Below are positions 6,731 to 14,515 of a stretch of DNA of 16,245 nt, piece after piece. A program made the position numbers and the translations under genes. Source of the DNA: Microbacteriaceae bacterium (GTDB lineage: Bacteria > Actinomycetota > Actinomycetes > Actinomycetales > Microbacteriaceae); NCBI GenBank assembly GCA_023254555.1, contig JALRLI010000020.1, positions 1-16,245 on the forward strand, written 5' to 3'. Within the stretch, counting starts at the first letter, position 1, and every line of letters begins with the position of its first letter. The notes under the pieces are model-generated. The model had not been told where the DNA came from. It ran no database searches and saw only the letters and a program-made list of their open reading frames with translations.

Positions 6731-8800
6731 ATGGATGCGACGCGAAGTGTTCGGCCGTTCGAAGTAGTCAGCGAATACAAGCCGAGCGGTGACCAACCAG
6801 CCGCGATTGCTGAGCTGTCGAAACATATCAACGCCGGTGAAACCGACGTGGTGCTGTTAGGCGCAACTGGCACCGGTAAATCTGCGACGACCGCTTGGCT
6901 CATCGAGGCCGTTCAACGTCCAACGCTCGTGCTGGCGCACAACAAAACGCTGGCAGCGCAGCTCGCCAACGAGTTTCGCGAGTTACTCCCGAATAACGCC
7001 GTTGAGTACTTTGTGTCCTACTACGACTACTACCAGCCTGAAGCCTACGTGCCGCAAACCGATACCTTCATTGAAAAAGATTCCTCTATCAACGCCGAGG
7101 TCGAACGTCTTCGCCATTCAACGACAAATTCGCTGCTGAGTCGGCGAGATGTGGTTGTCGTGTCGACAGTGTCATGCATCTTCGGCCTCGGTAAGCCGGA
7201 AGAGTACTATCAGGCGATGTTGCCGTTGCAGGTTGGAGATCGAATCAAGAGAGACGTTCTCCTGCGAGCTTTTGTTGACATGCAGTACCAGCGAAATGAC
7301 ATCGACTTCAGTAGAGGAAATTTTAGGGTACGCGGCGATACGGTCGAAATTATCCCAATGTACGAGGAGCTTGCCGTACGAATCGAACTCTTCGGTGACG
7401 AAATTGAGGCTCTCTATTTTCTACATCCTGTCACTGGTGACGTACTAAGCTCACCCAAGGCTGTCTCTATCTTTCCCGGTTCTCACTATGTGGCTAGCCA
7501 CGACGTTATGTCTCGGGCAATCGGCAGCATTCGAGACGAGCTCGATCATCGCTTAAGCGAACTCAAACGACAGAACAAGCTTGTCGAAGAGCAGCGGCTC
7601 AAAATGCGCACCACGTTCGACCTTGAAATGATGGAGCAGATTGGATTCTGTTCGGGCATTGAAAACTATTCACGTCATATCGATGGGCGCGAAGCTGGCG
7701 AGGCCCCTCACTGTTTGCTTGACTACTTTCCAGATGACTTCCTGACCGTGATTGATGAGTCTCATGTGACAGTGCCGCAAATCGGCGCAATGCATGAGGG
7801 TGATGCTTCGCGTAAGCGCACTCTGGTTGAGCATGGCTTCAGATTGCCCAGTGCCTTGGACAACAGGCCATTGACCTTTGACGAGTTCAAGAGCAGGGTC
7901 GGTCAGACTGTGTACCTGTCTGCAACCCCAGGTAAATATGAGATGGCGCACGCCGATACTGTTGTGGAACAAATCATCAGGCCCACCGGGCTCGTTGACC
8001 CTGAAGTGATCATCAAGCCTTCGGCTGGTCAGATCGATGATCTCCTTGAGCAAATTCAACTCAGGATTGAACGCGACGAGCGTGTATTGGTGACGACGCT
8101 CACGAAGAAGATGGCTGAGCAACTCACCTCGTTCTTACAAGAGGCCGGTGTCAAGGTTGAATACTTACACTCGGACGTTGACACGCTCAGGCGCGTCGAG
8201 CTACTCACTGAGCTGAGAGCTGGAGTATTTGATGTCTTGGTCGGCATAAATCTGCTGCGTGAGGGTCTTGACCTCCCCGAGGTGTCGCTCGTTGCGATAC
8301 TGGATGCTGATAAAGAAGGATTCCTTCGATCCAGTACCAGCCTTATTCAGACCATTGGGCGTGCGGCTAGAAACGTCTCGGGTGAGGTTCACATGTATGC
8401 AGACACTGTGACGAAATCAATGCAGCAGGCAATCGATGAGACGAATCGACGCCGTGCAAAACAAATTGAGTACAACACCCTGCACAACATCGATCCGACA
8501 CCTCTTCGAAAGCGCATCGGTGACATTACTGAGCTGCTTGCGAGAGAGAGCTTTGATACCGAGACGCTTTTGAGTGAGAAGTCTGTGCGCAGTACGAAGC
8601 CTGACTCCACAACGCGCGCCGGGGCGGACAAAATTGCAGCCGAGGGTGCTGATGCGCTGAGGTCTCTCATTGAAGAGCTCGATGCTCAAATGCATTCCGC
8701 AGCAGAGGAACTCAAATTCGAGCTCGCAGCTCGCCTCCGGGATGAAATTGCAGACATGAAAAAACAGCTCCGTGCAATGCAAGCTGCCGGACACGCCTAA
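6731..8800 (+). CDS. uvrB: Excinuclease ABC subunit B
   Basis: This 689-residue protein is UvrB, the damage-verifying ATPase of nucleotide excision repair. It is loaded by UvrA and then recruits UvrC. Walker A is GATGTGKS (residues 44-51). Next comes the beta-hairpin region that clamps one DNA strand, with VSYYDYYQPEAYVPQTDTF. Walker B lies in VIDESHVTVPQIG, and the later helicase motifs are TVYLSATPG, VGINLLREGLDLPEVSLV and QTIGRAARN. The final 50 residues contain the UVR domain (IEELDAQMHSAAEELKFELA...LRDEIADMKKQL), which binds the matching UVR domain of UvrC. I chose ATG 6731 because homologues start with this short lead into RSVRPFEVVSEYKPSGDQP; the same frame is open back into coaE without similarity. 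It lies 10 nt after coaE. Confidence 0.98.
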   Translation: MDATRSVRPFEVVSEYKPSGDQPAAIAELSKHINAGETDVVLLGATGTGKSATTAWLIEAVQRPTLVLAHNKTLAAQLANEFRELLPNNAVEYFVSYYDYYQPEAYVPQTDTFIEKDSSINAEVERLRHSTTNSLLSRRDVVVVSTVSCIFGLGKPEEYYQAMLPLQVGDRIKRDVLLRAFVDMQYQRNDIDFSRGNFRVRGDTVEIIPMYEELAVRIELFGDEIEALYFLHPVTGDVLSSPKAVSIFPGSHYVASHDVMSRAIGSIRDELDHRLSELKRQNKLVEEQRLKMRTTFDLEMMEQIGFCSGIENYSRHIDGREAGEAPHCLLDYFPDDFLTVIDESHVTVPQIGAMHEGDASRKRTLVEHGFRLPSALDNRPLTFDEFKSRVGQTVYLSATPGKYEMAHADTVVEQIIRPTGLVDPEVIIKPSAGQIDDLLEQIQLRIERDERVLVTTLTKKMAEQLTSFLQEAGVKVEYLHSDVDTLRRVELLTELRAGVFDVLVGINLLREGLDLPEVSLVAILDADKEGFLRSSTSLIQTIGRAARNVSGEVHMYADTVTKSMQQAIDETNRRRAKQIEYNTLHNIDPTPLRKRIGDITELLARESFDTETLLSEKSVRSTKPDSTTRAGADKIAAEGADALRSLIEELDAQMHSAAEELKFELAARLRDEIADMKKQLRAMQAAGHA

Positions 8801-8811
8801 CTCGGTTCTCG

Positions 8812-8823
8812 ATTTTCGAAAAT
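8812..8823. repeat. 12-bp perfect palindrome at the uvrA promoter
   Basis: ATTTTCGAAAAT is a perfect palindrome whose last base is the first base of the predicted uvrA -10 box. It is placed where a repressor would block RNA polymerase. It does not match the actinobacterial LexA box (GAAC-N4-GTTC). A related TTTTCGAAAC lies at 13597-13606 in the rapZ leader. Confidence 0.5.
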
Positions 8824-8828
8824 AGGAT
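8823..8828 (+). promoter_or_regulatory. -10 element of a predicted leaderless uvrA transcript
   Basis: TAGGAT is followed by 6 nt and then GTG at 8835, with no Shine-Dalgarno sequence. It lies in the 34-bp uvrB-uvrA gap and abuts a 12-bp palindrome. Confidence 0.55.
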
Positions 8829-8834
8829 AGTTCT

Positions 8835-11696
8835 GTGCCTGATAAGACTGCTCATCACCAATCTCACCTCATCGTTTCGGGCGCTCGGGTCCACAATTTG
8901 CAGAACGTTGATGTGACAGTTCCGAGAGATTCTCTCGTCGTATTCACAGGGCTTTCAGGCAGCGGCAAGTCCTCCCTGGCCTTTGACACCATCTTCGCCG
9001 AGGGTCAGCGCCGTTACGTTGAGTCCCTCTCCGCCTACGCGCGCATGTTTCTTGGCCAAGTGGATAGGCCAGACGTTGATTTTATTGAGGGGTTGAGCCC
9101 GGCAGTCTCAATCGACCAGAAATCAACGAACCGCAATCCACGTTCTACCGTTGGAACTATCACTGAAATATACGACTACATGCGTTTGCTCTGGGCGCGC
9201 ATCGGTGTCGCGCACTGTGTCGATTGTGGTGAAGTTATCGCCAGACAGACGGTACAACATATCGCCGATCAGTTGATGCTGATCGAACCTGGGACGAGAT
9301 ATCAACTTCTTGCCCCGGTAGTCGTGCAGAAGAAAGGTGAGTTTCAAGATCTCTTTCGGGACCTCCTCGGCGCCGGTTTCTCTCGAGTAGTGGTCGATGG
9401 CGAAATGGTCCAGCTTTCTGACCCGCCGACGCTCAAGAAGCAAGTGAAACACGATATCGATGTAGTCGTTGATCGTTTGGTCGCTGGAGCAGACGTTTTA
9501 GACAGGCTCACTGATTCGCTCGAAACCGCACTCCGGCTCGCAGCTGGGGTAGCGGCAATTGAATTTGTTGATGAAGAACGAGCGGGGGAGAGGCTCTCGT
9601 TTAGTGAGAATCTCTCGTGTCCGAACAACCATCCGGTTCGCCTCACCGAAATCGAACCTCGATCGTTTTCATTCAACTCCCCATTTGGCGCCTGCCCCGC
9701 GTGTTCAGGCCTCGGAACGAGCATGTCAGTTGATGAAGAGTTGATAATCGGCGATCCCGCCTTGAGTATCAGTGAAGGCGTCATCGTGCCATGGACGTCT
9801 CAGGGCAGTGGCCTCTACCAGTATTACGAGAGGCTACTCGTTGGTCTTTCAGAGGAGCTTAATTTTTCGCTCAGCACCCCCTGGTCAAAGTTGCCAAAAG
9901 AAATTCAGGATGCCGTACTGCGCGGAAATAATTTCAGCGTGCGCGTGAAGTGGAAAAACCGTTACGGCCGTGAGGTGAAGTACTCCTCGGGCTTCGAAGG
10001 AGTGATTCCTTATATAGAACGCCAATACGCCGAGGCGGACTCCGACAACAAGCGTGCCAGGTGGGCAGAATATCTTCGTGAGATTCCTTGCCATGAGTGT
10101 GAGGGAAAGCGACTCAAACCGGAAATTCTTGCAATCACGATCAACAATCACAGCATCGCTGACGTCACTGAATTGAGTTTGAGCGACGCGAGAAAGTTCA
10201 TGCTCGAAGTGGTCTTGAGCGACAGGGACGCTCTCATCGCAGCTCAGGTCCTCCGAGAACTTCAAGCCCGTTTTGATTTCTTGGTTGAAGTGGGACTCAG
10301 CTATCTCACGCTCGCCAGGTCAGCTGGAACTCTTTCTGGTGGCGAAGCTCAACGAATCAGACTTGCGACACAAATTGGTTCTGGCCTCACAGGGGTGTTG
10401 TACGTACTCGATGAACCGAGTATTGGACTGCACCAGCGAGATAATCGTCGCCTCATCGAAACGCTAGTGAAACTCCGTGATCTGGGCAACACACTCATCG
10501 TTGTTGAGCATGATGAAGACACCATTCATGCTGCTGACTGGATTGTAGATATCGGCCCTGGCGCTGGAACGGAGGGTGGCCGTGTCGTTCATTCGGGCGA
10601 CTACGAATCACTTTTAAAAAACAAGGGCTCGCTGACTGCCGACTTCCTGACCGGCCGTCGTCGCATCGAGAGACCCCAGCATCGTCGTCCGATAGACAAA
10701 AAACGAACGCTCAAAGTAGTGGGCGCTCGCGCAAATAATCTGCAGAACGTGGATGTTGATTTTCCACTCGGAGTGTTCACCGCTGTCACCGGGGTGAGTG
10801 GTTCGGGCAAGTCATCTCTCGTGAACGACATTCTGTATCAGGTGCTCGCCAACAAATTGAATGGCGCAAAGCACGTCCCTGGCAAACATCTGCGAGTTGA
10901 GGGTCTCGAGCATCTCGACAAAGTTGTGCACGTGGATCAAAACCCGATCGGCAGAACTCCGCGATCAAATCCAGCCACCTATACAGGTGTGTTTGACCGG
11001 ATCCGCACCTTATTTTCCGAAACCGCTGATGCAAAGATGAAGGGGTACCTACCCGGAAGATTCAGTTTTAACGTCAAGGGCGGCCGCTGTGAAGCTTGCT
11101 CGGGAGACGGCACACTGAAGATTGAAATGAACTTCCTGCCAGACGTATACGTAGACTGCGAGGTCTGTCACGGCGCAAGGTACAACCGCGAAACGCTTGC
11201 GATTCGCTACAAAGGTAAGAATATTGCGGAAGTTTTGGACATGCCGATTGCTGAGGCGGCAACATTCTTTGAGCCTATTTCGGGGATCCATCGCTTCTTG
11301 CAGACGCTGGTCGATGTCGGTCTTGGCTACGTGCGGCTTGGCCAGAGCGCCACAACTCTTTCTGGCGGTGAAGCTCAGCGCGTGAAACTTGCTACGGAAT
11401 TACAGAAGCGTTCAAACGGTCGCAGTATCTACGTACTGGATGAGCCCACCACCGGTTTACATTTTGAGGATGTTCGAAAATTACTCCTCGTCCTCTCGGG
11501 CCTGGTCGAAAAGGGCAACTCAGTCGTAGTTATTGAACACAACCTTGATGTCATCGCATCGGCAGACTGGATTATTGACATGGGTCCCGAAGGGGGGAGC
11601 GGCGGCGGCACTGTTGTAGCGACCGGTACACCCGAAGAGCTGGCAACCGTAACAGCAAGCCACACTGGTTCATTCCTCGCACCTCTACTGAAGTAG
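8835..11696 (+). CDS. uvrA: Excinuclease ABC subunit A
   Basis: This 953-residue protein is UvrA, the dimeric ABC-type ATPase that finds DNA damage and loads UvrB. It has two ATPase modules. The first has Walker A TGLSGSGKSS (K45), the UvrB/DNA-interaction insertion, then LSGGEAQRIRLATQIGSGL and VLDEPSIGLHQRDN. The second has TGVSGSGKSS (K659), then LSGGEAQRVKLATELQKRS and VLDEPTTGLHFEDV. Zinc sites are visible at C262/H266/C287/C290 (Cys-x3-His form, usual in Actinobacteria) and C752/C755/C775/C778 (CEAC...CEVC). The GTG start puts the first Walker A at the normal distance and matches the upstream -10. uvrC begins only 2 nt after the stop, so the two are surely co-transcribed. All motifs are intact and the length is normal. 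Confidence 0.98.
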   Translation: MPDKTAHHQSHLIVSGARVHNLQNVDVTVPRDSLVVFTGLSGSGKSSLAFDTIFAEGQRRYVESLSAYARMFLGQVDRPDVDFIEGLSPAVSIDQKSTNRNPRSTVGTITEIYDYMRLLWARIGVAHCVDCGEVIARQTVQHIADQLMLIEPGTRYQLLAPVVVQKKGEFQDLFRDLLGAGFSRVVVDGEMVQLSDPPTLKKQVKHDIDVVVDRLVAGADVLDRLTDSLETALRLAAGVAAIEFVDEERAGERLSFSENLSCPNNHPVRLTEIEPRSFSFNSPFGACPACSGLGTSMSVDEELIIGDPALSISEGVIVPWTSQGSGLYQYYERLLVGLSEELNFSLSTPWSKLPKEIQDAVLRGNNFSVRVKWKNRYGREVKYSSGFEGVIPYIERQYAEADSDNKRARWAEYLREIPCHECEGKRLKPEILAITINNHSIADVTELSLSDARKFMLEVVLSDRDALIAAQVLRELQARFDFLVEVGLSYLTLARSAGTLSGGEAQRIRLATQIGSGLTGVLYVLDEPSIGLHQRDNRRLIETLVKLRDLGNTLIVVEHDEDTIHAADWIVDIGPGAGTEGGRVVHSGDYESLLKNKGSLTADFLTGRRRIERPQHRRPIDKKRTLKVVGARANNLQNVDVDFPLGVFTAVTGVSGSGKSSLVNDILYQVLANKLNGAKHVPGKHLRVEGLEHLDKVVHVDQNPIGRTPRSNPATYTGVFDRIRTLFSETADAKMKGYLPGRFSFNVKGGRCEACSGDGTLKIEMNFLPDVYVDCEVCHGARYNRETLAIRYKGKNIAEVLDMPIAEAATFFEPISGIHRFLQTLVDVGLGYVRLGQSATTLSGGEAQRVKLATELQKRSNGRSIYVLDEPTTGLHFEDVRKLLLVLSGLVEKGNSVVVIEHNLDVIASADWIIDMGPEGGSGGGTVVATGTPEELATVTASHTGSFLAPLLK

Positions 11697-11698
11697 AA

Positions 11699-13546
11699 AT
11701 GTCCAGCACGACCGATTCACGTTTGGGGTACAAGCCTGCACCAGGAGAGGTGCCCACAAGTCCTGGTGTTTATCGGTTTCTTGATGCACATGGTCGAGCT
11801 CTCTACGTTGGCAAAGCGAAGAATCTTAGAGCGCGACTGGCGAACTATTTCGCAGCACTCGAAACACTCAACCCCCGAATTCAGCGGATGCTAGCTCTTG
11901 CGAAGGCCCTCGACTGGACGGTCGTTGGCACCGACACTGAGGCCCTAGTGCTTGAGCACACCTGGATAAACGAATTTGAGCCGCCATTCAATGTGCAATT
12001 TCGCGACGACAAATCGTATCCGTACATTGCCATCACGCTGGCTAATGAGGCTCCACGAGTGGTTATTACTCGTAATCGAAATATCAAAGGGGCTCGTTAT
12101 TTCGGCCCGTTCCCAAGGGTATGGGCGGTCCGACAGATTGCTGCGCTTCTCCAGCAGGCATTTCCGATACGCACGTGTAATGATGCGAATTATCAGCGCG
12201 CGATGAAAACTGGTGTCGCGTGTCTCGCATCTCAGATCAACCGATGCTTCGGACCCTGTAGCCACCGCGTGACATTCGAGGAGCACAATCGAAACGTGCA
12301 GGCCGTGGTGGCTTTTTTATCCGGCCGTGACAAGGAACAGTTAGCGCTACTCCAGAAACAGATGCGTGAAGCATCAGCACATCAGAATTACGAATTGGCT
12401 GCGAAATTTCGTGATCAAATAGCGGCTGCTGAACACGTTCTTGAGGCAAACACAATGGTTTTGCGTGACTCGGTGAACGCAGATGCCTTCGCACTCGTTT
12501 CTGACGAGCTAGCAGCTTGTGTTCACCAGTTCATCATTCGGCATGGAAGAATTCGGGGGGAGCGATCCTGGATCGTCGATGCAGATTTCGGCGACACTGA
12601 AGCGGCGCTGATGGGCAACCTGTTGCAGAGCGCGTATCGCGAATCCTCAGAGATTCCGGCCGAACTCATGTGCGATCCCATACCCGATGACATCGAGCTA
12701 CTCAGCGAGGTCTTAGAGTCGCAAGCTGGGCGCAAGGTTCGAATAATTGCACCTTCCCGAGGGGAAAAGCACAGTGTAATGCTCCGCGCTACTCAAAACG
12801 CCCGAGAAAACCTGAATCGGCACAAACTCAAGCGGGCGGCAGACATCGTGACGCGGACGGACGCACTTGCACAGTTACAGCAAGCTCTTCATTTGTCAGA
12901 AGTTCCGCTACGGATCGAGTGCGTCGATATTTCGCATCTTGCTGGCACCCAGGTCGTGGGCTCTGTCGTGACCTTCGAGGATGCCATCCCAGCAAAGTCT
13001 CAGTACAGACAGTACAAGATTGAGTCGAGCCGCGACGATACAGACTCCATCTACCAGCTCCTCACCAGACGCTTCGCCAAAAGCGATGAGCAGGCTGTAA
13101 CTGCTCCCCAAAAGCGCCCCCTTCCTGACTTGCTCCTGGTAGACGGTGGTCAACCCCAGGTTGACGCCGCATTGCGAGCGTTGCGAGATGTAGGACGCGA
13201 TGGCATCGCGGTTTGCGGAGTCGCTAAGCGTCTCGAGGAGCTTTGGCCCGCACACGCAGATTTCCCGGTTATCCTTCCGAGAAACAGTGAGGCCTTGTTC
13301 ATCGTGCAACGAATCCGTGACGAGGCGCACAGATTCGCGATTACGCTGCAGCGGAAGCAACGTTCCAAAGGAGTCAAATCAGTGCTTGGCGAGATTGATG
13401 GCCTCGGCGAGAAGCGAATTTCCAGTCTGCTTCGCCACTTCGGCTCTGCTGCACGAATTCGCTCCGCGAAACTCGAGGAAATTGAGATGGTGAGCGGTAT
13501 TGGACCAGAGCTCGCAGGTCTGATTCATGACAAGCTGAATTCGTGA
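11699..13546 (+). CDS. uvrC: Excinuclease ABC subunit C
   Basis: This 615-residue protein is UvrC, the dual nuclease that cuts 3' and then 5' of the lesion. The N-terminal GIY-YIG domain (about 18-100) has Y25, Y36 in LYVGKAKNLRARL, R46, E86 and N98. Four cysteines, C160, C175, C183 and C187, have spacing 14-7-3, matching the iron-sulfur site reported for E. coli UvrC except in the first gap. The UVR domain (about 214-249, LQKQMREASAHQNYELAAKF) binds UvrB. The C-terminal RNase H-like nuclease shows D410 (CVDISHLAG), D482 (LLVDGGQPQ) and H544 (DEAHRFAI). A tandem helix-hairpin-helix (about 560-615) closes the protein. The ATG start lies 2 nt after the uvrA stop, with only a weak GAAG as ribosome site, so translational coupling is likely. 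Confidence 0.97.
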   Translation: MSSTTDSRLGYKPAPGEVPTSPGVYRFLDAHGRALYVGKAKNLRARLANYFAALETLNPRIQRMLALAKALDWTVVGTDTEALVLEHTWINEFEPPFNVQFRDDKSYPYIAITLANEAPRVVITRNRNIKGARYFGPFPRVWAVRQIAALLQQAFPIRTCNDANYQRAMKTGVACLASQINRCFGPCSHRVTFEEHNRNVQAVVAFLSGRDKEQLALLQKQMREASAHQNYELAAKFRDQIAAAEHVLEANTMVLRDSVNADAFALVSDELAACVHQFIIRHGRIRGERSWIVDADFGDTEAALMGNLLQSAYRESSEIPAELMCDPIPDDIELLSEVLESQAGRKVRIIAPSRGEKHSVMLRATQNARENLNRHKLKRAADIVTRTDALAQLQQALHLSEVPLRIECVDISHLAGTQVVGSVVTFEDAIPAKSQYRQYKIESSRDDTDSIYQLLTRRFAKSDEQAVTAPQKRPLPDLLLVDGGQPQVDAALRALRDVGRDGIAVCGVAKRLEELWPAHADFPVILPRNSEALFIVQRIRDEAHRFAITLQRKQRSKGVKSVLGEIDGLGEKRISSLLRHFGSAARIRSAKLEEIEMVSGIGPELAGLIHDKLNS

Positions 13547-13600
13547 CGGTTTCACCTGAATTTTTCGGCGTGTCGCGCTAGGCTGAGGTGTCCGTCTTTT
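13545..13600 (+). terminator. Possible uvrC terminator enclosing the rapZ promoter
   Basis: GACGG (13545-13549) and CACCT (13553-13557) can pair with AGGTG (13586-13590) and CCGTC (13592-13596), ten base pairs with a small internal loop, followed by TTTT. The loop of 28 nt is long for a terminator and contains the TAGGCT of the next gene. The pairing is real, but its function is uncertain. Confidence 0.35.
13579..13584 (+). promoter_or_regulatory. -10 element upstream of rapZ
   Basis: TAGGCT, the same hexamer as at pdtaR and polA, predicts transcription start near 13591 and a leader of about 29 nt. This gene does have a Shine-Dalgarno sequence (AGAGG, 13607-13611, 8 nt before ATG), so it would be leadered. 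No clear -35 is seen. Confidence 0.45.
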
Positions 13601-13619
13601 CGAAACAGAGGCAAAACGC

Positions 13620-14495
13620 ATGGCAATCCCAGCTACCTCGCAAGAGGTGCTCATCGTCACTGGCATGTCTGGTGCCGGACGCAGCACAGTAGCTGATGCG
13701 CTCGAGGACTTGGGTTGGTATGTCGTCGACAACCTGCCGTTAGCCCTTTTGAAAACCCTCGCAGATATGGCTGACCGCTCTAGCGGAGCTATCCCGCGTA
13801 TCGCCGCCGTAATCGATGTTCGAGGTCGAGATTTGTTTGCGGATGTGCAGGCTACCGTTTCTGACTTGAAAGAGGGAGCTACAGTCAGAATCGTGTTCCT
13901 TGAGGCCACCGATGATGTTCTCGTCCGCCGCTATGAGGCTGTTCGCCGGCCACATCCGCTTCAAGGTGAAGGCTCGCTACTCGACGGCATTGGCCTTGAG
14001 CGTGAGAGGCTTCGCGAGCTTCGCGAACACAGTGATGTTGTGATCGACACGTCGCAGTTCAACGTGCACCAGCTCGCCACAACCACCAGAGAGCTCTTTT
14101 CAGAGGAGAACACACCCGGGTTACAGCTCACGGTTCAAAGTTTCGGTTTCAAGTACGGTCTCCCAAGCGACGTGGATATGGTCGCCGACATGCGGTTCCT
14201 CCCAAACCCTTACTGGATTCCAGAGTTACGTGGTCTCAACGGAATTGATCCAGAGGTGCGTGACTACGTGTTGGCCCAGCCGGGCGCGTCCGAATTTCTC
14301 AACCAGTACCTTGAGGTTCTTCGAACGGTGATTGAGGGCTATCAGAGAGAGAATAAGCGGCACGCCACATTGGCGATTGGCTGCACGGGTGGAAAGCACC
14401 GCTCCGTTGCGATGTCCCGCGAGATAGCAGAACGTCTTTCGACCATCACAGGTCTGCATATCAACACCAAACACCGCGATCTCGGGAAAGAATAA
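13620..14495 (+). CDS. rapZ: RapZ/YvcJ-family nucleotide-binding protein
   Basis: This 291-residue protein belongs to the RapZ (YvcJ) family of P-loop proteins. The N-terminal Walker A is GMSGAGRS (residues 15-22), with Arg in place of Lys, which is common in actinobacterial members. The middle holds YVVDNLP, then VRRYEAVRRPHPLQ and DTSQFNVHQL. The C-terminal domain has the hallmark SFGFKYGLPSDVDMVADMRF, NPYWIPELR and GCTGGKHRSVA. In E. coli the C-terminal domain binds the small RNA GlmZ and guides RNase E to control GlmS. That circuit is not known in Actinobacteria, so the role here is uncertain. A ribosome site AGAGG lies 8 nt before ATG. Whole-family synteny puts it between uvrC and whiA, as found, but yvcK, which usually follows it, is missing. 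Confidence 0.95.
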   Translation: MAIPATSQEVLIVTGMSGAGRSTVADALEDLGWYVVDNLPLALLKTLADMADRSSGAIPRIAAVIDVRGRDLFADVQATVSDLKEGATVRIVFLEATDDVLVRRYEAVRRPHPLQGEGSLLDGIGLERERLRELREHSDVVIDTSQFNVHQLATTTRELFSEENTPGLQLTVQSFGFKYGLPSDVDMVADMRFLPNPYWIPELRGLNGIDPEVRDYVLAQPGASEFLNQYLEVLRTVIEGYQRENKRHATLAIGCTGGKHRSVAMSREIAERLSTITGLHINTKHRDLGKE

Positions 14496-14515
14496 TTGCT
14501 AGGGGAAATTTCTCA

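Noticed and set aside
6700..6760. SOS (LexA) box near uvrB
   Set aside because: TCGAAC at 6704-6709 is a half-site without the matching GTTCGA four bases later. The GAAGTGTTC further on is inside uvrB and has wrong spacing.
7670..8122. 150-codon minus-strand reading frame inside uvrB
   Set aside because: uvrB is continuous and conserved here; the antisense product resembles no family I know.
13379..13909. 176-codon minus-strand reading frame across the uvrC-rapZ junction
   Set aside because: It is antisense to two well-supported genes, has a low-complexity Ser/Arg/Thr composition typical of shadow frames, and shows no recognisable domain.
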